Both the position numbers and the translations under genes were made by a program. A DNA stretch of 64,000 nucleotides, taken from positions 28,768,001-28,832,000 of the forward strand of contig CM114274.1 in NCBI GenBank assembly GCA_050084515.1, written 5' to 3'. Source of the DNA: Blasia pusilla (lineage: Eukaryota; Marchantiophyta; Marchantiopsida; Blasiales). The notes beneath the pieces were generated by a model. That model was given only the letters and a program-made list of their open reading frames with translations. It was not told the DNA's origin and did not search any database. Of the stretch, positions 11,488 to 20,740 are shown piece after piece; the stretch's first letter is position 1; each line of letters opens with the position of its first letter.

Positions 11488-11568
<81 letters not shown>
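11488..11568. repeat. (GA)n microsatellite, about 40 units
   Basis: An uninterrupted GA/AG dinucleotide run of about 80 bases lies 35 bases downstream of the malectin fragment. The Arg-Glu alternating ORFs that cross it are products of the repeat, not genes. Confidence 0.98.
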
Positions 11569-11571
<3 letters not shown>

Positions 11572-12700
11572 ATTTAACTACACTCAAAAGCCTCAATTGT
11601 TTGTCGAGTGCCTACAAGTGTATCAAAGTAACAGGTCTCAATACGCATAACACGTCTTCGTGCAAGTATCTCAAAGCAAAAGGTGCAGTGTTTGTGCATT
11701 GCCGCTCAAGACACGCCAAATTAGATTGCAAATTTAAGAAGGAGATTGCAAAAAAATTTGGCTAAGATCACTTTATTAAAGGCAAAGATTGGAGTACAAC
11801 CTCTAGCAAGTAGCAGATTTGATTCGAGCAAAAAAAAGTCCCTTACAATACCTTTTTTAATGGAATGCTCCGCTTCTTATAGAAGGGCATTTTTTTTCTT
11901 TCCCCTTGTAGTAACCCCCCTATGTTGGGTTAATAGTATAGATTCCAAAGGAGGGCGCCCCTCCCCACAAATATGGTTCCACTTGATAATGCGAGTGAAT
12001 TCTCTTGTGGTGTCTGAGCCCCATAAACTCATTACAATATTTAATTAACTAATAAAAAAATTCTTCTTCATACTTTAGACTTGCCACTCTCGTATCTTTC
12101 TTTTGCAGTCCGGCTAGACTTTAGAGAGAATGGGGAGAAAACAAAAATGTTGGTTGGATTCCGGCCATTCCCGTTTGAGCAGACTTGGGCGGCACTTGAA
12201 GGATTCGAGCAGTGCTGGAAGAACATGCCTACTCCGTATATATATAATGGGATCCTCTGGAAAATAAAATAGAGCATCATGGAGACCGCCTCGAAAGTCT
12301 GTCGTATCAAACGAGAACATGGCGAAGAAGCTCGATCCACTCACTCATCGGTTCCCAAAAATATGAAATGAGTTAAGTCGCCCATCACCTAACTTCCATC
12401 TTGGTATGTAGGACGCTTACTCCTCCTAGTAATCCATGGAAAATCCCATCAGGTATAACACTACACCTCCAACCAAGACGTAATAGGACTTGGCATCGGT
12501 CATTATCGCCTTGGTTTGCACCACACACTCATCAAGTGGATGTCTAAGTCAAGTCCAGACCACAAGCTTATGTCCGGTGATAAACTACATTGTACTCGCT
12601 CCACCCAAGGATATGTGTATCCTAAATGGAAAACCCTCCACATCAGTTTTTTGTTAGGCCCAATCTTGTAAATGCCACATTCCGTAACATTAGGGGTTGT
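11569..12700. other. Unassigned intergenic DNA
   Basis: There is no recognisable coding domain. A plus-strand stretch around 12,140-12,270 reads VGFRPFPFEQTWAALEGF, protein-like but unidentified and only about 60 codons long. Confidence 0.3.
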
Positions 12701-14900
12701 GATCTTAAATCTAACAAGATGCGTTGCGGAATGAACAATTTGCCTCCTGGACTCACCAACTAGAAGACCTCTCCCACATCATCCAAAAACACAACACCTG
12801 GCGATACTATGGCACACTCAATCGCGAGTCTAGTGGGCATCTCTACCATCCTAGCAGTCCCAACCTGCCATGAGTTTAAGGTGGTCGGCCCTAGCATAGG
12901 CTCCAAGGGCAGATCCATCACCTCCTCTGCCATCACCTTTGAACATGATGCAAGAACAAAAACTCCAAGCTTATATAGTGTAGCGTCCAACCGAAAAACC
13001 TTGACGGGCGTACATCCCAATGTCATAATAGTGGAAGCAAAAAAAAATGGGGCGCGGTACATGATAGTGGCCGCCCCCAACAACGTACTCCACACGGGCT
13101 CCACCTAAGCATTTGCAATAGAAGTCGTTGCACTCGCGTCTCCCATTACCCTTCATGCCTAGACACCCACACCATCAATCATTCGAGAACTCTGATAAGG
13201 ACCCATCCATGGTGTCCTCATCGCCTTGGACAAAGTTAAAAGACTAAGAAAGCCCAGTCTGTTCATTGGCCTCCCCTCTCTGCAGATCCAACTCTATAGC
13301 TGCTCCATGCATAACAATAGCAGCTGCCTCCATCTATACAACTATGCCCATCCAACCAGGATCCTCCATGTCTCTAGCTGATCCATAAGATTTCAATGCC
13401 ACTGATCTAGCATCGGGTAACCTCAATGCCATATATAGTGGCAATCTACTACTACAACTACTATATCTGAGCAGCCTCATGCCCTGGGTCTCCCTCCATT
13501 CGTGTAGATGGCGGACCTCTACCTCCTCCACAGACAACTCTACCATCCCCATGGGCAAATCCAACACCTCGTCCCCTAATGGGACTACTTGGTGCACGAC
13601 CTCTAGGCCCACCCGGATCGACAACTCGCTCTCGTGCTCTCTCTGACCCTCGGTTCGAACGTAACTCAAGGTGAAGGCTAAAAAACTTGGCGCGTGTATG
13701 ACCATACCTCTAACAATGGTCACACTCGTAAACTTCTAGTGTAGACCCGTCTCCTCCTCAATGTTGCGGCTTGTGTCCACTACCGTGACGAGTGCAAAGC
13801 CATTGAAGACGGGCTCCACCACATGCCCAACAAATAATCCCTGGCGGCTACTATTGCACCGTATATGATGGTGGAGGTCGATATGGCACGGACTTGCAGT
13901 ATGCTCCCTAAGCTTGTGGTACCACAGTCCTCTCCGGAAATCCACGTATGCACATTGCTGCATTGGTGGTGTAGGCAATAGTGATTGCTATCACAGAAAA
14001 CCCATGGCTGCTACGCTCTCCTCAGCCATGTTGGGCTCAAACACTTTGCGGTCTCAAACGCATATCTCAACATAGGTGAGGTGCGCATAAGAAGTACTCC
14101 ATCCCTCACTCGTTTGCCTATGGAAGTTGTGGATGCTCCTCACCTTCTCGATCTATATCCCTTGGTAGTTTGTCCGCAACTCCGCAAAGAACTCAACCTT
14201 GGGGTTGAACCTAAGACGAACCCGACTAGACGATGCATCTGTTCTAGTCCGCCTCATCCTTCCTAACACATTATTGGTGGAAGAGGAAGAAGCCTCTTCT
14301 AGCTCCTCCTCCTCGTATGGAAGTGGCTTAGTCCATGATATAAAGTGTGGTTATAGTAGAGCCTTCAGGCCTCAATCTCATGAGCATATCTTTAGGAGAA
14401 CTCATGATAATCGTCCATGGGTATTCCTTCTAAGTGCTGGAATATTTCCTTCCATGCTATGAACAGGTTAAACTCTCTAGAGTTCCTCGCCCGTTGAGAA
14501 TCACATCAACTTCTAAGCTCTATGATGAGGTTGTATAACTCTATGATATCCACAACATCCATAAACCTACGTAGTCCTCCACCCCAATCCTCCATCTCGT
14601 ACGCCCCATTGGGAGGACCACTCAGCATTTTTGGTGAATCACTAACAAACTCCTCTATATCCTCCCCCTTTTCCAAAGATGACATAGAAGAAGGTCGGGG
14701 TGGTCCTTCACGTGGAGACCCTTGAAACCCCGTGCCACTCCGCGTAAAATCTCTAGAGCTACTCTTGGGTCCACCACCTTGCCTTCCAAAGTGTCAAAAG
14801 GACACCGTGATGACCCTCGTGCCTCTCTCATGCGATCACTCTCAATCTCGCAATAAATCACTCAAACGAAACATGTGGAACTCAATCTACACTTTCTCGC
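12701..14900. other. Unrecognised block of medium ORFs
   Basis: This block is GC-richer than its flanks and has overlapping open stretches of 60-130 codons on both strands. The minus strand gives the more protein-like readings: 13,334-13,723 (129 codons, with VPLGDEVLDLPMGMVEL), 12,760-13,104 (114 codons, with AEEVMDLPLEPMLGP) and a Ser/Pro/Gly-rich stretch near 14,540-14,760 (with YEMEDWGGGLRRFMDVVDII). The shared E-V-[LM]-D-L-P phrase hints at an internal duplication. I recognise no transposase, protease or reverse transcriptase motif. It may be an unfamiliar decayed transposon gene or chance ORFs in GC-rich DNA. Confidence 0.3.
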
Positions 14901-16828
14901 ATTGAGACGTGTGTTGTGTGGCAACATGCCTCGTGGTGCGGCAAATCAACTATTCTCTTATTGTCTAATCGGCATAACATATCCTCAACTCTAGACATCC
15001 CATAGAGGTCTATGTCCCCCAAACCCATACATCAATGACGCTCTTAGCATCCATACAAAACCCAATATTCCCAAATAATTGCCCAATACCCAGAATCGCC
15101 TCACACGTGCAGGGAAAAAGACTAGAATGGGTAGCCTGAACAAATATCGATGTCGCTTCTTAGCAATTGCAAAACTCGACCCCAAATCGATCGTGAAGAA
15201 AAAATCCTCCAATCAGCAAGTCGTACTCCCCTAGTTCTAAAGATGCTCAAATCTCCTCGATGTGCGGATCCATTGATACGGTGTGGCACGGAACAGCTAC
15301 ACACGACACGACAGTTTGGAATGGGATAACACATTCAATGGTATATCCTCCTCAATCAATAACACATGCTCTACTCCTAATGATGATGTAGCTCCGCAAC
15401 CAAGACGCTGAGGTGTGGCCGACCACGAGCGGCACGGTGCGGCAATCAACGACGCGTTGCAGTTACGGACGTCACGACACCGTATTCAATCATAGTCGAG
15501 CGGCTATAACTCACATAGCATACCAAAGCGGAGAGAAAATTGTAACCCCATCAATTCCAAAGGTCACCTGCCATCGTTGGCAAAGTAGTGGTCGACAACT
15601 ATGTGGCGGAGGCGGCTCAATTATCGTAGGCGATGTGTTCATACCGTTGATAATGAAATGAATCTCAACTACCTAATGACGCTCGTGGTTGGAAACAGAT
15701 GGAATCAATCGGTCAAATACAAACTTCAGCAACGAGAATGGACGGAGTAGGCGGTCGACCGGACACAATAGGCAAACGACTAGTTGGCGTAGGTGGACTA
15801 GACGGAGGTCCATAGATGGGCGCGGCCAAATGGGTCCAAGCCGTCAAAGCTCTACGGTTGTGTTTGATTGACAAAGACATTGGCCGTCCCCTGCCATCGA
15901 CGGCCTTTGGACTCAATGCAAAAAAAGCAAGAGCAGGTGAGCCGCAACTGCAGATATGCCTGTACAACACTTAGGTGTCGTGGGCATGGAAAGAGCCAAG
16001 CCGCGAGGAAAGGGCGGAGCTATATTGGAACCCAAGCAAACTGTGACTACTACAGTAGGGCTTGTTCGGCCATAGAGGGATTGTGGTAGTTGAGCATACG
16101 GATTCGACTACCCGTGGCTGATGTAGTAGCGTCTCCCAAAAGCAATGGGTCGCGACCTAGCAAGAGCAACTATGCAGGCAAACAGGCTAAGCAACAGTAC
16201 CACGTCGGAGCTTGCAAGGCCGCGACAAGAACAATGCAACTAGAGAAACACAGAAAATGCCTACACGAGATGGGAGGCCGGTTGAAGGCTTGGAAAGCCA
16301 ACGGTAGCTAATGGTGTAACGTGCCCAACGGATGGCGGTTCACTAAAATGGATGGATTGCATGCAGCATACCCTCACCTCTTTATTTCTTTGGTTTTCGC
16401 TAACTCGCCCCGTCAAAATATGGATTTCCACTCATACATTTACCACTTCCATCACAAAATGTGAGTCAACTCTCCCCCAAATAACATTTTCATTCAACTC
16501 TTACCTCAAAAGATAAATTCACTTGTCTTCTACTCTAAAATAACTAAGCTTTACTTTCCTACCTCTCACTTGAGTTACCAAAGAAAATTGGAGATTTCAC
16601 TCACACAATGACATGGTGGCTATGGTAGCCCATAAAAAATATCGTGACTTCATGCTCCGATCTACGACATCTTTTAGGTTGTTTCTTCATTGGACCTTCC
16701 AATAAAAATTGATGGTGATTTTCGTACGGCTTGCGGTCTCTTTCTCCTATGAGAAAATTGGCAGCACTTTCACGGTGATTTCTCCCCAAAAAATATGAAA
16801 ACTATTAGAACAGCAACTAGAGAGCTAA
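14901..16828. other. Unassigned intergenic DNA
   Basis: No gene could be supported. Composition is GC-balanced to about 16.3 kb and pyrimidine-rich after that. Short ORFs are Arg/Ser/Thr-rich and have no domain. Confidence 0.3.
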
Positions 16829-16850
16829 ATGGTGCTCTCGAGAGCACCAT
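16829..16850. repeat. Perfect 22-bp palindrome
   Basis: The half-site ATGGTGCTCTC is followed directly by its exact reverse complement, with no spacer. It contains CTCGAG at the centre. Confidence 0.97.
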
Positions 16851-17832
16851 CATGGAGCAACCCACCCCCATACTTAAGTTTTAACGAAAATTGGGAGTGC
16901 TTCCGTGCACCACTCAAAGTGTATGGCTCTAGCCCCGTGACCATTCCCATGAGGCATGAAGTGGGAAACACGCTCCTCAACTTGCAATAAAAGTGAGCAC
17001 TAGGGAGCTCCTCCATTGTAGCTTTCAAATCGTCATTCTCTCTTTGTAAATCAAGTGGATCTCTCCATGACAAGGTCTCACAAATGTGCAGAACTCTCTC
17101 TCTCTCTCTCTTTTCAAATCAAACCCACTCTCCTAATGAGAGGCTTGGGCTACATACAAAAGACAAGAAGGACCATAACTTTACCGCTCTCAAACTCTCT
17201 CTGTCTTGGAGGTCTATCCCCTTCCCTATCCCAAGTTATCTCCACGATAACCTATGCTCGTAGGTCATCCCCTTAGGTATTGATTTGTTGTAGTGGGTCA
17301 AGGGCCACTTCCCAAAGTGGAACTTCAACTACACTCAATATGGACACTTACCCAAAATAGTAAGTTTCTTTATATGGCTCCAAATGAGCCGAAAAGAAGG
17401 GGAAACTTGTTCATTTAGGATACCCGTGGCCTCAGCAGGTCATCCTTGATCTCTTGAGGATGTCCTCTACTACTTGCAAAGACCCTCTACTAGATCTCAT
17501 CGATTTATCCTAAAATACGAGATAAATTAACCCCTAGTAAAATATATAGTTGAAAAAAAATAGATTTCCCGATAGTTTTTTCATCATTAACAATAATCAA
17601 CTACATTTTATATGTAATGTAAATCATTATTGAGAGAAAAATTTGAGATATTGAAATATTTCAAATATTGTCGGCTTCACTGAAATGTGGATGCATGGAT
17701 GAAATCCAATGAGGAAAACTATGATGGTAGTGTATGCCAACATGCCAATATAAATGCAACACCCCCATTCTTGGAGGACATGTGGTAGTTAAGTATCTCT
17801 TGACAGTGGGTATAGGTAATTTAAAAAATAGT
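16851..17832. other. Unassigned DNA with a short CT tract
   Basis: A (CT)n run lies at about 17,094-17,112. A minus-strand 82-codon ORF (16,825-17,073) has no recognisable motif. Nothing else was supported. Confidence 0.3.
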
Positions 17833-17870
17833 ATACTAGTTGGTATCTATGCATAGATACCAACTAGTAT
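17833..17870. repeat. Perfect 38-bp palindrome
   Basis: The half-site ATACTAGTTGGTATCTATG (17,833-17,851) is followed immediately by its exact reverse complement (17,852-17,870), with no spacer and no mismatch. Pairing stops at both ends. It lies in AT-rich intergenic DNA and could extrude as a cruciform or, if transcribed, fold into a near loop-free hairpin. Confidence 0.97.
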
Positions 17871-17994
17871 GAGTACCTCTTCTTGCATCCAAGTAATATT
17901 TTATACTAGCTAGATGGGACTAACTAATTAGGGAAAATATGCGTCAAACCTTCAAATGATTTTTGATTGAAGGATTTTTGAATGCTGATACCCT

Positions 17995-18060
17995 GAATCC
18001 GAAACTCTAAGTCTAAGCCATAAACTCTAAACCCTAAGCCTAAACACTTAAGAGCCTAGA
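17995..18060. repeat. Degenerate telomere-like CTAAACC repeats
   Basis: A run of CTCTAAG, CTAAGCC, CTCTAAACCCTAAG and CCTAAAC units resembles decayed plant telomere repeats (CCCTAAA)n. Only one unit is close to canonical, so this is an interstitial relic or chance AT/C-rich sequence. Confidence 0.4.
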
Positions 18061-19160
18061 TCCTAAAAATTCATTGGCCATATGATTAAGGGGAAAATGT
18101 ATCTATTATTTCAAGCCATACACCTCAATTCATTTGCCCTAAATCCTAAGTCACACACACATAAACAATGTCATATTGATGAATAATCATATTAGAATGA
18201 AACCTGGTTTTCTAAAAGACCACATTTGTCGAAATTGGTGTTTATGGTAGATAGAGATGTGCAAACACTTGACCCGATGCTCATCACCATAACTTCTCAA
18301 ACGAGTGAATTGCAAATGGTTATTAGATTGTGCCAAACTGAGATATTAGTAACTATGGAGCGACATGTGCATACCTAACCTTGCAAAGAGCGAGTAATGT
18401 TGAGCTCGGGTTCTCAATATGAGGTGGTCCAAGTGGTTAGTTGCCTTTGCCAAATTGAAGTCTCAACTAGCCAAATTTCCAAATAGAATCCTTCTATGGT
18501 AAATGCATTTGCACAAACTGAAGAGCGTTACTTCTCATATTATGATCAACATGGGACTCCTCAACGTAGGGCACCTATTCTAAGTGAAGAGTAATGGCAT
18601 TTGGGTGACAACGTCTAAGAAAATGATTTATGTGACTTTAGGTTGATTAGTCTGCGCGCAAAGGCGGACCGTGTAGTACCTGATAAAAACTATCCTTGCA
18701 TGTCCTTATGTAAGAAACCATCATTAGGTGCGGATGCAGCAGGGGATGTTCCATCTGACAAGCTCAATGACTTTGAAAGTGGAGCAGAGGATCCTAGTAT
18801 TGTAGAAGGAAACAATATCTTTGGTGCAGGTCAAACCGAAGAGGACCACACAATAACATCAAGACAATAAATGGTATTAGTCTCTTAACGTAGACTCTCT
18901 TCACCCAAAACCTTACTAGAAAGATTATTTGATGATCTGAAATAATAGTCCATATTTGATAGTGATGCATCTTGTGGCTGATGGAAAGGGAATTACAATG
19001 AGATCTAGGAGAGTTATTGAGAGTTAGAACTCGTATCGCGGACATTCACAAGCTGGTAGTGTGTAGCTTGGCCTATTCATCTAGAGCGGCCGATAAATTC
19101 CATCATGATGATTGCTTTTATTTACAGGTCAACATTCTCCCAAACGGTGAATATATTGGG
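18061..19160. other. Unassigned region with one short acidic ORF
   Basis: The plus-strand stretch 18,643-18,870 (75 codons) is acidic and Ser/Asp-rich (PSDKLNDFESGAEDPSIVEG). The same flavour (SENSDPSVVDKEIFELC) recurs near 19,410, so both may be exons of one decayed gene. No family was recognised. Confidence 0.3.
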
Positions 19161-19164
19161 ATAG

Positions 19165-19385
19165 TGGGCTAACGTGGATCCTATCTTGGTGGCTAATTGT
19201 GTATTCTAGTGCTTTTTTACAAGGAATTCTCTATAATTTCACCTCATCTTGGCAACTAATTCTTTGTATTGCCTCTTGATTACTGGGCATACTTTATAAT
19301 TTCACCTCATCTTGGCAGCTATTTGTGTGTGATGGCGTTGATTTAGAGGGCATACGCTATAAGTTCAGCTCATCTTGGTGTCTTT
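19165..19385. repeat. Tandem repeat, period about 63 bp, 3-4 imperfect copies
   Basis: The phrase TATAATTTCACCTCATCTTGG occurs from about 19,232 and 19,294, and as a variant (TATAAGTTCAGCTCATCTTGG) from 19,358. A more diverged copy with CTATCTTGGTGGCTAATTGTG precedes them near 19,172. Copy-to-copy distances are 62 and 64 bases. Confidence 0.85.
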
Positions 19386-19390
19386 GTGGT

Positions 19391-19955
19391 ACAGGAAGAG
19401 AACGGAGGCGGAAATGTGTCAAGGCCTCCTTCAGAAAACAGTGATCCATCAGTTGTGGATAAGGAAATTTTTGAATTGTGCATGCCTTATGCAGGGGTGA
19501 AACCAAAGCACTCGACACATCTACATTGTTGGGAGGACAGAATAGACCGCTGAGAAATCGACGGCGAGATTGGATAGGTACTTGGATATGCTAAAAAACA
19601 GACTCACCATGTTAATATGAGAGAGGGATGTGCTATATTTGAACCTAGGAATATATGGATATGACTTTGCAACTTTATGGCTTGATGAATCACTACCACG
19701 AAAGGATAAAAGCTAGGAATTCAACAATCTTGAGTGAACTCCTAAACAAGCTAGGTATCTCCAAGGAAGAAAGAGACGATAGCTCCTCCTTGAGAAAGGC
19801 TCTAAAGGAAGTACATAGATTACAAGAGATATGCTATGACTCCACATTAGATGCCGTGGGGGCTCCATGCTACAGCAATAATGACATTATACTCTCATTT
19901 GAATCCCTTCCATGTTTCAATCTTCAAGTTTATGGGTGTATCAAATATGTGTGAG
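19391..19955 (+). pseudogene. Exon-like fragments of unknown gene
   Basis: After an AG at about 19,396 the plus strand reads EENGGGNVSRPPSENSDPSV and continues with EIFELCMPYAGVKPKHSTHL. Further on, 19,655-19,954 reads LQLYGLMNHYHERIKARNST, ILSELLNKLGISKEERDD and LRKALKEVHRLQEICYD, a helical, coding-like segment. The two parts are in different frames and separated by stops. I do not recognise the protein. It may be a dead gene or a transposon ORF lying about 0.8 kb upstream of the phosphate transporter. Confidence 0.3.
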
Positions 19956-20188
19956 TGCAATAAAATGGTGTTTTGGAATTTCTAAATACCCGAACTAAGT
20001 CTTTGGCATGCATGAACTTTGGAGGCCGTTCCTGCCTGTCATCGTGGAATAAGATGTAAATTTTCTAAGTCCTTCAAAAGTTTAGTTCATAAAATAGGGA
20101 CGTCTTCCATTTATGGGAAAATCCCGGTAATTTCCATGCGTTTGTCTCGGACGTCCGGCGAGCTTCCACCTCCGACGGCACCCCGACT

Positions 20189-20238
20189 GCGATTACGGAC
20201 GGAGACCATATTAGCGTAGGGTCTCCGTCCGAGATCGC
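20189..20238. repeat. Strong hairpin upstream of the phosphate transporter
   Basis: The stem GGACGGAGACC (20,197-20,207) pairs perfectly with GGTCTCCGTCC (20,220-20,230) around a 12-base loop. An outer GCGAT/ATCGC pair (20,189-20,193 with 20,234-20,238) extends it. It is about 0.5 kb before the start codon and may lie in the promoter or the 5' leader. Confidence 0.85.
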
Positions 20239-20436
20239 ACAGCAAAAAGTTGGAGACTGTTAGCCAGGACGGAGTAGACCCCACCGGCAGATGGAGCTTG
20301 GATCCGATAGGAGTGGCGGAGCCAACCGACTCCAGTTAATCTCACTGTGCACGGCGTTGACCTGAGCTTTGTTTAGGCGCTTGCCGAGGAATCCGAGGCG
20401 TTGAGGATGCAGGGCTCACCTTCAGCACTTCTAGTG

Positions 20437-20444
20437 GTATATAC
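20437..20444. promoter_or_regulatory. P1BS-type PHR binding site (GNATATNC)
   Basis: GTATATAC fits the PHR1/PSR1 binding consensus GNATATNC and lies 304 bases before the start codon of the phosphate transporter. PHR-type MYB factors activate phosphate-starvation genes through this palindrome in plants and green algae. A match to six fixed bases is expected about once per 4 kb by chance, so position and gene identity carry the argument. Confidence 0.5.
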
Positions 20445-20740
20445 CGGACGACTAGTTAGGGAGGGCTACTTGCTCCGGTCAATCGAGGGAGAGCGAGCAA
20501 AGCAGGATCTGGCGTTGTCTCTGGTCGCGTCTGCACTGTCGAGTGTGCAGGTGGTTCTGGTATAGGTACCCGCGTTGGAAATCACGCCCAGTCGCAGAGA
20601 ATCGACAATTCTCATTCCTCAGTCGACACCTGCACATTGAATCCACCACGATCTTGAAACTGTGGCGGTATCCCTGAGAGATTCTTTGGTTGGTCGGTGT
20701 TGGTCCCTAGAGAGGTGTGCGCATCTCTGAGCGAACGAGT

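Noticed and set aside
11420-11765. Arg-Glu-rich ORFs over the GA tract
   Set aside because: They are translations of the dinucleotide repeat; the same happens at 57,719-57,757.
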